The notes under the pieces were generated by a model. The model did no database searches and was not told the origin of the DNA. It saw only the letters and a program-made list of their open reading frames with translations. Of a stretch of DNA of 63,477 nt, positions 39,223 to 48,350 are shown in pieces. The position numbers and the translations under genes were made by a program. Each line of letters opens with the position of its first letter. Within the stretch, counting starts at the first letter, position 1. Source of the stretch: Singulisphaera sp. GP187 (lineage in GTDB: Bacteria; Planctomycetota; Planctomycetia; Gemmatales; Gemmataceae); contig CAMAUE010000010.1 in NCBI GenBank assembly GCA_945861245.1, positions 1 to 63,477 on the forward strand, written 5' to 3'.

Positions 39223-39885
39223 ATGACTTCAACGTGGAATGAACTGGCAAGCAGGCAACGGTGGCGCAGCATCGTCTCGTTCATTCGCAACTGGGTTGGA
39301 CCCTTTGACGCGGGGCAGGGAATGTCAATGGGCGACCTTGACGCCAAGTTGCGAACAAAAGGTCTTAACCTGCCCGTGGCCGTCAGAGAATGGTACCTGC
39401 TTGGGGGCAACTGGAATCATCCGGAGGCACCAACTGTCTGGATTCGTCCCGAGCATCTTGAAGCTTGGGACGGAGTATTTTGTATCCTCACAGACGATCC
39501 CGGTGTTACGCATTGGGGCGTTCGAATCACGGATTTCAGTATGGAAGATCCGCCGGTCGTTTCCGTTGGGAAAAACGACGAAGTTATCTCGCCGACCTTC
39601 TCCGACTTTGTTGCGACGGTGATTGTTAATGACGTGATATTTGACTACGAAACCGAGGCACCCGTGGAATTGAATCGCGAATCCACGTGGGCAAACCATG
39701 TGCGCCTTGTCTCGCAATTCTGTGGTGGGGTGTACGCGGACCGAAATCTCGAATCGGCGACCATCGTTGTTTTTGTTTATCCAGGTGGGGGTCCGGTTTT
39801 TGGAAAATCGAGAACCCCCGCCGGCCGTACATTGCTTGAGAGCCTTCAGACTGGGCCGCCGCCGAACGTAAAGGAACTAACATGA
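39223..39885 (+). CDS. SMI1/KNR4 (SUKH)-type protein
   Basis: A 220-residue soluble protein with the look of the SMI1/KNR4 fold: an opening RSIVSFIRNWVGPF, then DLDAKLRTKGLNLPVAVREW with YLLGGN (the LP..EWY...GG pattern), WIRPEHLEAWDGVFCILTDD and GVTHWGVRITDFSMEDPPVV. In other bacteria such proteins are immunity factors against contact-dependent toxins. No toxin gene is beside it. It is inserted between the DUF1553 remnant and the DUF1501 gene and overlaps the latter start by four bases. The tail ([14 protein letters not shown]) may be residual linker sequence. ATG 39223. Confidence 0.55.
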   Translation: MTSTWNELASRQRWRSIVSFIRNWVGPFDAGQGMSMGDLDAKLRTKGLNLPVAVREWYLLGGNWNHPEAPTVWIRPEHLEAWDGVFCILTDDPGVTHWGVRITDFSMEDPPVVSVGKNDEVISPTFSDFVATVIVNDVIFDYETEAPVELNRESTWANHVRLVSQFCGGVYADRNLESATIVVFVYPGGGPVFGKSRTPAGRTLLESLQTGPPPNVKELT

Positions 39886-41462
39886 CCAAGCACTCTCCTT
39901 CCTCCGCCATAACCCGCCGATCGTTTCTCGCCGACACCGGCATGGGCTTCACCGGTCTCGCGTTGTCCGCCATGCTCTTCCGTGATGGCGTGGCTCGCGC
40001 CAGCGATGACAATCCGCCGCCGGACGGCAGGCCACACTTTCCGCCCAGGGCAAAATCGGTGATCTGGATCTTTTGCTGTGGCGGGACCAGTCACGTCGAG
40101 AGCTTCGATCCCAAGCCGGAACTGAACCGCTACGCCGGCAGGAACTACTCCGAAACCCCATACTTCGCCGAGATCTCCGATCCCGAACGGTTCCGGAGTG
40201 TGCGGCCCGTTGGCGACGGCGCCATGGTCGCGCGCGTCACGCCGACCGAGAAGATCATGGGCATGATCTGCGGTTCACGCCGGTTCGGACAGAGCGGCCT
40301 GGAGATCGCCGACTGCTGGGAGAACATCGGCTCGTGTGCCGACGATATCGCCATCGTCCGCTCACTCTGGACCACCGATAACGATGACGGTGCGCAGATG
40401 GAGTTTCACACCGGCCGGCATTTCCGCGAAGGCACGTTTCCGACCATTGGCTCCTGGATCACCTACGGCCTGGGGACGCTCAACCGCAACCTTTCCGAAT
40501 ATGTGGTTTTGAGCCGGGCCGGTTGCGGCGGCAGCAAGAACTGGGGCGCCGACTATCTCGAACCGGCCCACGCGGGTGTGCTGGTCGATGCCGCCGCGCG
40601 GACGCCGATTTCCTTTCTTACACCGCTGACGAGAAGAACGCCGCAAGAGCAGACCGAAGCATTCGGCCTGGTGGGCCAGCTCAATCGCCTGGCCGGCGTC
40701 GAGTATCCGGACGATCAGGCGTTGCAAGCCCACATCCAGTCCTATGAAACCGCCTTCGGCATGCAGACCGCAGTCCCCGAAACGTTGCAGCTCGACCGCG
40801 AAACCGAGGCGACGCGCCGACTCTATGGCATCGATCGCAATAATGGCATGGGCCGGCTTTGCCTGACCGCACGCCGCCTCGTGGAACGTGGTGTCCGCTT
40901 CGTGCAGATTTTCTCGGGCGGCGGTTGTGCCGGTGGCTGGGACTATCACTCCGGCTTGCGGCAGAATTTCCTCCCATTGGCCCGCGGCATCGACCTGCCC
41001 ATCGCGGGCTTGTTGAAAGATCTCAAACAGCGCGGCATGTTGGACGAAACCCTGGTCGTCTGGGGCACCGAGTTTGGCCGTACTCCGCATGGCGAAGGAA
41101 ACGGCGGCGGACGCAACCATCATCCCTACGGTTTTTCCGCCTGGCTCGCCGGCGGCGGCATCAAAGGGGCGTCGCCCACGGCGCCACCGATGCGCTCGGC
41201 TTCCATGCCGTCGAGAATCGTCATTATGTCACCGACATCCATGCCACGGTGCTCCATCAACTCGGCCTCGATCCGCGCCGCCTGGAGGTGCCAGGCCGAC
41301 GACGCCTGGAACTCGATTTCGGCCGGCCGATTCGCGAAATCATTGCCTGATTCGGCCAACAAGCCGAAGACCATCACGTGTGCGTCGGCGATTGCGTGTG
41401 CAATGATGGCGATACGGATTGACCAATCACACTCCTTCCAGTCAGGAACCATTTCATGTTGA
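39882..41462 (+). CDS. DUF1501 exported protein, single-base frameshift near the end
   Basis: A twin-arginine-exported DUF1501 (sulfatase-like alkaline phosphatase fold) protein. The Tat signal is [20 protein letters not shown]. Landmarks are [83 protein letters not shown] and [20 protein letters not shown], which carry the metal-type residues. After GGGIKGA at 41165 the frame changes: the +1 frame continues [38 protein letters not shown] and REIIA, the normal C-terminus, ending at 41350. One more G in the run 41166-41169 would restore it. As written the gene ends in about 100 nonsense residues; it is either a fresh pseudogene or a sequencing slip. Confidence 0.85.
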   Translation: MTKHSPSSAITRRSFLADTGMGFTGLALSAMLFRDGVARASDDNPPPDGRPHFPPRAKSVIWIFCCGGTSHVESFDPKPELNRYAGRNYSETPYFAEISDPERFRSVRPVGDGAMVARVTPTEKIMGMICGSRRFGQSGLEIADCWENIGSCADDIAIVRSLWTTDNDDGAQMEFHTGRHFREGTFPTIGSWITYGLGTLNRNLSEYVVLSRAGCGGSKNWGADYLEPAHAGVLVDAAARTPISFLTPLTRRTPQEQTEAFGLVGQLNRLAGVEYPDDQALQAHIQSYETAFGMQTAVPETLQLDRETEATRRLYGIDRNNGMGRLCLTARRLVERGVRFVQIFSGGGCAGGWDYHSGLRQNFLPLARGIDLPIAGLLKDLKQRGMLDETLVVWGTEFGRTPHGEGNGGGRNHHPYGFSAWLAGGGIKGASPTAPPMRSASMPSRIVIMSPTSMPRCSINSASIRAAWRCQADDAWNSISAGRFAKSLPDSANKPKTITCASAIACAMMAIRIDQSHSFQSGTISC

Positions 41463-42880
41463 GCATTGATTTGCATCAGCGCAGCGGCAACGCGGTTTCG
41501 CGGCGGGAATTGTTGCAAGTGGGAGCCGTGGGATTGCTTGGACTCAACCTTCCTGATGTGTTGAGCTACAAAGCTCGCGCACAATCGGCGGCATCCCGGG
41601 TACCCGGTTTCGGGCGGGCGGAATCATTGATCTTCCTGTATTTGCAGGGTTCGCCCAGCCATATCGATGTGTGGGATCCGAAGCCGGACGCGCCGGTCGA
41701 GTATCGTGGGGAGTTTGAGCCGATCGTGACGACGGTGCCCGGCATGATCCTGAGTGAAACACTGCCGCGGTTAGCGCAGCAAGCGCAACGATTCACGCTG
41801 GTACGCTCGCTTGGGGTAAAACCGCGCGGGCTTACCAATCACGGTGCAGCGATCTACATGCTGATGACAGGGTACGATCCGAGCAATTTTTCGCCGACGG
41901 GATTGGCCGTGCCCCCTTCGCGGGAAGACTTGCCGTCGATCGGGTCGCTGGTGGCACGTTATCGTCCGACCGATCGCGGGGCCATGAGCTATGTCGCGCT
42001 GGGCGGTCCGGTGCGCGAAGGATCGGTGACCGGCGTTGGCCAGTTCGCGGGCGTGCTTGGGGGCGCATACCATCCGTATCAGATGTACGATGACGCGACG
42101 GGCCCGCTGCGACTCGAAAGCCTGACGCTGCCGCCCGACATCACGCTCGGCCGATTGCAAGCGAGGATCGACTTGCGCTCACGTCTGCGCAGTATCAATC
42201 TTGGCCCTGCGGATTTCGACGGCTACTACCAGCAAGCGTTTTCGTTGCTCGAGTCGGCGCGGGCCGCGCGGGCGTTTCGTCTCGACCTGGAAGCGACCTC
42301 CATGCGTGAAAGCTATGGCCGCACCAAATTCGGTCAGAGCTGTCTGCTGGCACGCCGCCTCATCGAGCGCGGCAGCCGATTCGTGCAGGTCAACTGGCCC
42401 GCGGGATCCGACACGGAGCCAGTCGCCGGGCCTGATGGTTCGTGGGACACACACCGCAACAACTTTCCGATGCTGCGCGACTGGCGCTGCCCCGTGTTCG
42501 ACCGCGCCCTGGCCGCCCTGCTCGAAGACCTGTCGGCACGGGGTCTCCTGGAGAGGACGCTGGTCGTGGCGATCGGTGAGTTCGGTCGTTCGCCGCGCAT
42601 CGGAGCACCGACGACCAACAACGTTGGCCCGGGCGGCCGCGATCATTGGCCGGCGTGCTACACCTGTTTGCTCGCGGGTGGCGGCGTCCCGGGCGGTCAG
42701 GTGTACGGCGCGTCGGATCGCCATGGTGCCTACCCTGAACGGCAACCGGTCCATCCGTATGATCTGCTCGCCACGCTCTACCACGCGCTCGGCATCGACT
42801 GCGACACCATGTATCGCGACCATCTCAACCGCCCGCGCAGGATCGTCGAACACGGCAACGTCATGCCGGGATTGTTTTGA
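41456..42880 (+). CDS. DUF1501 exported protein, second
   Basis: A 474-residue Tat-exported DUF1501 protein: VSRRELLQVGAVGLLGLNL at the N-terminus, then LIFLYLQGSPSHIDVWDPKP, FEPIVTTVPGMILSETLPRL, LVRSLGVKPRGLTNHGAAIY, FGQSCLLARRLIERGSRFVQ, WDTHRNNFPMLRD, LVVAIGEFGRSPRIGAPTTN, and GRDHWPACYTCLLAGGG, with the final HPYDLLATLYHALGID. It is closely related in plan to the first DUF1501 but not a recent duplicate. The substrate is unknown. ATG 41456 has CAGGAACC upstream. The PQQ-propeller gene follows 32 bases later, probably in one operon. Confidence 0.92.
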   Translation: MLSIDLHQRSGNAVSRRELLQVGAVGLLGLNLPDVLSYKARAQSAASRVPGFGRAESLIFLYLQGSPSHIDVWDPKPDAPVEYRGEFEPIVTTVPGMILSETLPRLAQQAQRFTLVRSLGVKPRGLTNHGAAIYMLMTGYDPSNFSPTGLAVPPSREDLPSIGSLVARYRPTDRGAMSYVALGGPVREGSVTGVGQFAGVLGGAYHPYQMYDDATGPLRLESLTLPPDITLGRLQARIDLRSRLRSINLGPADFDGYYQQAFSLLESARAARAFRLDLEATSMRESYGRTKFGQSCLLARRLIERGSRFVQVNWPAGSDTEPVAGPDGSWDTHRNNFPMLRDWRCPVFDRALAALLEDLSARGLLERTLVVAIGEFGRSPRIGAPTTNNVGPGGRDHWPACYTCLLAGGGVPGGQVYGASDRHGAYPERQPVHPYDLLATLYHALGIDCDTMYRDHLNRPRRIVEHGNVMPGLF

Positions 42881-42912
42881 GATACGTTGCGACTTCACCG
42901 AAAGGATCTGTC

Positions 42913-45423
42913 ATGCGCCGGCTCCTGCCTCAGTTTTTTGGCATTCTGTTGACACTTGCGCTTGGAGCGCAATCCGCACACCCTGCCGATTGGCCCCAGT
43001 TCATGCGCACGAGTGGGCGTACCGGCGATGCCGCCGACGAATCGCTCAAGTTGCCGATCGGCCTGGCGACTTGCGTGCAACTCGACGATGCGATCACGAC
43101 AGCTCCGGCCATGGTTAGCGGCAAAGTCTACGTCGTCGATCAGATGGGCACGGCCTATTGCATCGACCCCGCTGCCAATCGCATCGTGTGGAAATTGTCG
43201 CCCGACGGCAAGGACGCGCGAGGCGGCAATACGTCGTCGGCGTGCGTGGCGAATGGCCGCGTTTACTTCGGCACCACGGCTGGGCGATTGCACGTGCTCG
43301 ATGCCAAGACCGGCAATCTCGTGCGCAGCTTCGACGCCAAGTGGCCGATCACCGGGTCGCCGACTTTTGCCAACGACTCGATCTATTTCCAAACAGTCGG
43401 AGCGATCGTTCACTGCCTCGATCTCGACGGCAATGAACGCTGGCGCTGGGACCATTACAGCTCCTATGTCGATCCGAAGACCAACAAGCTCGCGGTTGGT
43501 TTTCCCGGCAGCTATCACGATCCACACTACGCCGGCGGCGAAATCGCAATCGCCGGCAAACGACTCGTCGTCAACATGGGCTGGGACCTTTATTGCCTGG
43601 ATGACACCGGCACGAAACCGAAGCTCGCCTGGTGCAATCGCGCGCCGCTCGGCAAAGATCCGGGCATTCCGATGGGCGCCGCCATTAGCGGCGAGTGGGT
43701 CTATTTCGGCCATCCCGGCACCGATCAATTCGGCGGCTTCATGCGCGTCAAGCTGGCGGACGGCTCGTTCGATCCGAAGAAAGACTTTCGCTATAGCGGC
43801 TATCCCGGTTCCGTCTGGGCCGTCTTCGCCACGCCGGTTGTGCGTGGCACAACCGCTTACGTGCCGACGCACTACATGGGCGTGCACGCGTGGGACTTCG
43901 AGACGCGGCGCGTCGTGTGGGCCGCCCGCAAGGACAACTCCCTTGATCAGCGACTCTTCACCAGCGCAATCGCGTCGCCGGCATTGACGCGTGAACACTG
44001 CGTCTTTGGCACCGTTGCAGGTAACTTACATGTCGTTGCGCTCAATGCCTCAGGAGCTTGGCCGAACTTCAAGCCAGCGCCATTCACGTTCAAGACGCCG
44101 TTCGGCCGACCGATCGCCTCGTCCCCTGCCATCGCCGACGGCGCTATTTATTTCGGCTGCGACGACGGCTATCTCTACGGTCTCGCGCCGGGCGGCAGCC
44201 TCAAGCTTCCGACCGAGATAGCTGACTTGCACACGCCGCGCTCGAAGGTCGAACCCGCGACCGGCAAACGCTACGGTGCTCCAGTCGCCAGCATGGACCA
44301 GGGCAACACCAACTGTGCCGACGATCCACGCCTCAAGCCACCCTTCCGTCTGCGCTGGGCGATGCGCCCGCACGATCTGCGCGTGCAGATGAGCGCCGAT
44401 GATGACAGCCTCTACTTCGTATCGGAAGCCGGCACCTTCGGCGCGATCGAACAATCAACGGGACGCATCCGCTGGCGGCAGCGGCTCAACGGACCCATCG
44501 ACGGCTGGAAGCAACTACTCCTCGATCGCGGTACTCTCTACGTCACGCGCGGCAGCTCACGCTTGAGCGAACGCAAACCGGAGGAAGGCGGCGCGTCGTT
44601 CCGTGCGTTCGACGCGGCGACAGGCAAATTGAAGTGGGAAACGCCGTGGGGCGCGTTGCAGGGGACCTGTCGGACAGCCCCAGTCATCGTGGGCGATGTC
44701 GTTGCCGGTATCACGATGGAGGGCAAGCCCATGAGGAACGTCGCCACGGGGTTCGATTGCACCACGGGCAAGCCGGTCTGGCGCGTTGAATTGGCGGGAA
44801 GCGAAAAATCCCTGGCCGGCGGCGCATGCGTGCTGGACGGCGTGATGTTCTTCTCATGCGGTTTATCGTGGGGCAGCGGGCCAGGCAGCACGGTTGCTGT
44901 CGAACCATCCACCGGCAAGGTTCTCTGGAAAACGAACGACTACCACGTCCACGGCTACGGCCGACCGTCGGCACGCGATGGTTTGCTCTATCTCGGCGGC
45001 CAATCCGGCGCACCGATGTATTGCATCTCGGCCAAAGATGCGACGTTGAAATGGAAGGCCGACAGCGTCAGCTATTCGCACAATCCAGCGCTCGGACAGG
45101 ATTACTTCGTGACACGCAGCTACGGCGGTCACGGCATCTTGCGCGACCTCGCCACGGGCAAGCCGATCGTCCGCAACGGCAGGGAGGCGCTCGGCGGCTG
45201 CCCCGATCACTCTTGCTCGCCTGTGCTCCTCACGACGGGCCGCATCTCCTACGCTGTCAGCTCGAGCGGGCTGTATGCGCGCGACGTCGATAGCGGCAAG
45301 ATCCTTTGGCAAAGTCTCGGCTTCGCGCCACGTGCCTGCACGACGCCGATCGCTGCCAATGGGCGGCTCTTTTTCAGCCCGAACGTCAACAACACGCTCT
45401 ATTGTTTTGAACCAGTTCCGTAG
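42913..45423 (+). CDS. Secreted PQQ-like beta-propeller protein
   Basis: An 836-residue exported protein with signal MRRLLPQFFGILLTLALGAQ, cleaved before HPADWPQFM. It has repeated PQQ/WD-like blades, each with a GxxxA/VYDxxTGKxxW pattern: GKVYVVDQMGTAYCIDPAAN, GRVYFGTTAGRLHVLDAKTG, GAIYFGCDDGYLYGLAPGG, FGAIEQSTGRIRWRQRLNG, FRAFDAATGKLKWETPWGAL, VAVEPSTGKVLWKTNDYHV and YARDVDSGKILWQSLG. No heme or quinoprotein catalytic Cys pair is evident, so it may be a structural or regulatory propeller, not a dehydrogenase. ATG 42913 has AAAGGA upstream. Confidence 0.9.
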   Translation: MRRLLPQFFGILLTLALGAQSAHPADWPQFMRTSGRTGDAADESLKLPIGLATCVQLDDAITTAPAMVSGKVYVVDQMGTAYCIDPAANRIVWKLSPDGKDARGGNTSSACVANGRVYFGTTAGRLHVLDAKTGNLVRSFDAKWPITGSPTFANDSIYFQTVGAIVHCLDLDGNERWRWDHYSSYVDPKTNKLAVGFPGSYHDPHYAGGEIAIAGKRLVVNMGWDLYCLDDTGTKPKLAWCNRAPLGKDPGIPMGAAISGEWVYFGHPGTDQFGGFMRVKLADGSFDPKKDFRYSGYPGSVWAVFATPVVRGTTAYVPTHYMGVHAWDFETRRVVWAARKDNSLDQRLFTSAIASPALTREHCVFGTVAGNLHVVALNASGAWPNFKPAPFTFKTPFGRPIASSPAIADGAIYFGCDDGYLYGLAPGGSLKLPTEIADLHTPRSKVEPATGKRYGAPVASMDQGNTNCADDPRLKPPFRLRWAMRPHDLRVQMSADDDSLYFVSEAGTFGAIEQSTGRIRWRQRLNGPIDGWKQLLLDRGTLYVTRGSSRLSERKPEEGGASFRAFDAATGKLKWETPWGALQGTCRTAPVIVGDVVAGITMEGKPMRNVATGFDCTTGKPVWRVELAGSEKSLAGGACVLDGVMFFSCGLSWGSGPGSTVAVEPSTGKVLWKTNDYHVHGYGRPSARDGLLYLGGQSGAPMYCISAKDATLKWKADSVSYSHNPALGQDYFVTRSYGGHGILRDLATGKPIVRNGREALGGCPDHSCSPVLLTTGRISYAVSSSGLYARDVDSGKILWQSLGFAPRACTTPIAANGRLFFSPNVNNTLYCFEPVP

Positions 45424-45540
45424 CGGGATTGACGTGCTTGCATTTCCCACCCATTAGCATAACCCAAATGCAAGAAGATGCAATCAAGGCAACAGCTACA
45501 ATGGCAGCCATTCCATTCCTTTGTTTGTTGAGGTGTCGTC

Positions 45541-47103
45541 ATGTTTCGCAACAGCCTTTGGGTTATCTTGTCTGTCGGTCTGGCTGGCTGGGTTGGGCTC
45601 AACCAACTATCGGGCAGGAATGAGCCGGGGAACCAGGCACCGAAACAGCAGGTCAAACCTGCCGATGCGGCTAAACTCTGGGCCGGTGCCGCCAAAGTCG
45701 AAATCACGAACATGAAGGTCCTACCGATCAATGACCCCTTGTACGTGAAGGCGCTGGTACTCAAGAAAGGTTTCATCACGGCCGTCATCGTCACCGTCGA
45801 TGCCGTCGCGATCGGCGAGATCGGTACCATCGGCAACGAATATCTCGGCAAAGTGCGTGGGCGAATCCAGAAGGAACTCGGCATCGCGCCCGAATGTGTC
45901 ATGGTCAATGCCAGCCATTGTCACGCCAAGCCATGTGACGACGTGGATGAGAAGACAATCCAAGCAGTGAAAGAGGCCGCACAGAACATGGTTCCCGTGA
46001 CGGCCGGCGTTGGCGTCGGCTTTGAAAACCGCATTTCGGAGAACCGCCGGCTCAAGCTGAAGAACGGCAAGGAAGTGGACGTTCGCCATGCTTATTCTCT
46101 GCCTCCCGACGAAGAGATTGCCGAGGTCGGCCCGATCGATCCGCACATCGGCATCCTCCGGCTTGACAAAAAGGATGGCAAGGCGCTGGCCGTCGTCTAC
46201 AACTTCGCATGCCATCCGATCATGGGCTTGCCCAATGGCGAAAACACGGCTGACATCGTCGGCTTTGCGTCCAGGGTCATCGAGGACAATCTCAACGAGG
46301 GTACGATTGCTCTCTTTGTGCAAGGATGCGCGGGAGACATCAATCCGGTCCTGTACAAGGATGTCAATCAGCCGCGCAATGCCGAACCGCTCGGGAACCT
46401 GCTGGGGCTGAGCGTGCTCAAGGCGGTGCGAAAGATCAAGTGCGTTGAAGACGCGCCGTTGACCGTCGTCCATGAGAAGCTCGGCTTGCCGCGTGCCGAC
46501 AATTCCGAACGTATCGACGCCATGCTTCTCGAACAAGCGAAGCTGTTAAAGTCGTTGCGCGGGACGAGCCTCAACCTGAAGACCTTCATTCCTCTGGCAG
46601 TAAAGTACAACGTGTCGCCAGAGTTTCCGTCGTATTATTCGCATCGCTATTTGCATGAGAAAAAATTGGGCCGCGATGACCTGACCCGGTTGGATGAAGC
46701 CAATCGCAAGAGCATGAAGGCCTACATGGACAACATCTTCACCATGGAACAACTCACGCGGCTACAGACAAATCTCGCTCTGCTGCGGAAACACCAGGAG
46801 ACGAATCGCTTGGCCGAGATGAAACCGCTGGCGGTCGAGGTGGTGGGGCTGCGTGTCGCGGATTTCGTGCTCGTCACTTTTCCCGGCGAACTCACGGTGG
46901 AGATCGGCCTGAACATCAAAAGAGCGTCCCCGCACAAGCACACCTTCGTCGCGGGCTACACGAACGGTTACATCTACTACACGCCGACCGCCAAGCAACT
47001 CGAGAACGTCGGCGGCGCTCAGGAGGACAGCGACTGCCTGCTGGCTCCGGCATGGCAGAGGATGTTCGAAGACCGCGTTGCGCAGATGCTGAAGAAGCTG
47101 TGA
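45541..47103 (+). CDS. Neutral/alkaline ceramidase-family secreted protein
   Basis: A 520-residue exported protein with signal MFRNSLWVILSVGLAGWVGL. It belongs to the neutral/alkaline non-lysosomal ceramidase-type family (PF04734): WAGAAKVEITN, PLYVKALVLKKGFITAVIVT, ECVMVNASHCHAKPCDDVDE (metal-binding His pair), VVYNFACHPIMGLPNGENTA, ALFVQGCAGDINPVLYKD and a C-terminal FVLVTFPGELTVEIGLNIKR with FVAGYTNGYIYYTPTAKQL. The usual IxPxxxxMAGY segment after KVEIT is absent. In planctomycetes this family is widespread with unknown substrates. It follows the PQQ gene in the same direction. Confidence 0.85.
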   Translation: MFRNSLWVILSVGLAGWVGLNQLSGRNEPGNQAPKQQVKPADAAKLWAGAAKVEITNMKVLPINDPLYVKALVLKKGFITAVIVTVDAVAIGEIGTIGNEYLGKVRGRIQKELGIAPECVMVNASHCHAKPCDDVDEKTIQAVKEAAQNMVPVTAGVGVGFENRISENRRLKLKNGKEVDVRHAYSLPPDEEIAEVGPIDPHIGILRLDKKDGKALAVVYNFACHPIMGLPNGENTADIVGFASRVIEDNLNEGTIALFVQGCAGDINPVLYKDVNQPRNAEPLGNLLGLSVLKAVRKIKCVEDAPLTVVHEKLGLPRADNSERIDAMLLEQAKLLKSLRGTSLNLKTFIPLAVKYNVSPEFPSYYSHRYLHEKKLGRDDLTRLDEANRKSMKAYMDNIFTMEQLTRLQTNLALLRKHQETNRLAEMKPLAVEVVGLRVADFVLVTFPGELTVEIGLNIKRASPHKHTFVAGYTNGYIYYTPTAKQLENVGGAQEDSDCLLAPAWQRMFEDRVAQMLKKL

Positions 47104-47146
47104 GGCGGGGCATATTGGCCAGTAAAGTCGTTCCGGCGGATTTGCC

Positions 47147-48232
47147 TCAGCGCTTGCCGCGCCGGAACACCTCATCCAGGGCCGCCTTCAAATCGAGTCG
47201 GCGAAAGGTCAGGTTGCTCGCTGGATCGCGCACGGCAACTCCGGTTCGTTGGAAAATCGCCATCATGGCGTCGGGAAGATTGGTGCCGTCCTTCTTCCAT
47301 TCGTAGCCAGACTTTTCGATGGCCTCACGCAGGAGCAGTACCGAACCGCAGAGAATCGCGTTGGAGGAGGATGTCGCCGCGGCGGGGACGACGAGATCGA
47401 TCTTCGCGCTTCGATCGAGGTAGACCTCATCTTTGCCGGGCCTGACAGCGCCGATCGCGAAACAGTGGGGCTGACATGCCGGCCAGGAGATCCCCTTGGT
47501 GAAGTTGTGATTTCCCGCCGGGGCACTGACCCAGATGCCCAGTTCGCGCAGCCGTGTCAGCTTGGCGTCGATCGCGGTCGGAACCGGCGTCGCGTGCTCC
47601 AGATCATCCACGGGAGCCAGATTGACGGCGGTGATGCGGTACTTCGTGTGATGGTCGATTACCCATTGCAACCCGGCTGCCAGCGACTTGCTGTCCTTCA
47701 CGTTACAATGGCAGCATTCCAGGGCGCGAACGACGGCCAACTGGTTGTTGAACGCGACTCCGTGCTTGCCCTTGTAGTTGAGCGAGGACGGAATGCCGAT
47801 GGTCGAGCCATGATAGCCGCGGCCCACGTGCTTCGGGTCGTCATTCCCATCGACACTGTTGTAGGCAACGAGGACTTTTGGCTTGGGGCCGTCCGACTGC
47901 GACCATTCGGGCATGGACAATTTGCAGCCGTCATCGAGCAGGGCCAGCGTCTGGCCTTTTCCGAAAGTGAGCTTGCCTGCATACGCCGCCCATGCCTCGA
48001 GCACTCCGGCGTGCTTGAAGGAAACGGGCTCCACCGCGACGGGGAGAGAATCTCGCCCTTGTGCAAGAACGAGCTGCGTCTCCTTTCGGCTGGCATAACC
48101 CGCCATCCAGATGTTCTTCTGGGGCGTAATGATCCGCGTCGCGACCCCCGCTTTCCACGTTCCGTGCGCTTCCTGGCCGTTCGCGAGCGAAATCGACATC
48201 AAGAACATCAGATTAATGCATGACCATTTCAT
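47147..48232 (-). CDS. Subtilase (S8)-like peptidase with ceramidase-like N-terminus
   Basis: A 361-residue protein. Signal MKWSCINLMFLMSISLANGQ; then WKAGVATRIITPQKNIWMAG (residues 26-45) with YASRKE, the opening of the ceramidase family, directly fused to a short subtilase. S8 landmarks are the catalytic Asp in LALLDDGCKLSMPEW (residue 100 or 101), His141 in GRGYHGSTIGIPSS, the oxyanion-type Asn in APAGNHNF and Ser288 in AAATSSSNAILCGSVLLL, where Ala replaces the usual Gly before Thr-Ser. All three triad residues are present but the middle is short. Its junction region (48-97) is unlike either family. It converges on the ceramidase gene. Confidence 0.65.
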   Translation of the reverse strand: MKWSCINLMFLMSISLANGQEAHGTWKAGVATRIITPQKNIWMAGYASRKETQLVLAQGRDSLPVAVEPVSFKHAGVLEAWAAYAGKLTFGKGQTLALLDDGCKLSMPEWSQSDGPKPKVLVAYNSVDGNDDPKHVGRGYHGSTIGIPSSLNYKGKHGVAFNNQLAVVRALECCHCNVKDSKSLAAGLQWVIDHHTKYRITAVNLAPVDDLEHATPVPTAIDAKLTRLRELGIWVSAPAGNHNFTKGISWPACQPHCFAIGAVRPGKDEVYLDRSAKIDLVVPAAATSSSNAILCGSVLLLREAIEKSGYEWKKDGTNLPDAMMAIFQRTGVAVRDPASNLTFRRLDLKAALDEVFRRGKR

Positions 48233-48350
48233 ACGATTCCCCGTTTACTGAAGTTGAGTGCTCTACTTGGAGGCGTGCAATCGTACTCGTGCTCCCAGAG
48301 TTGAAGCGGACTTGAAATCGTTCGCGTTAGTTTCACACGGGCTTGCCAGG

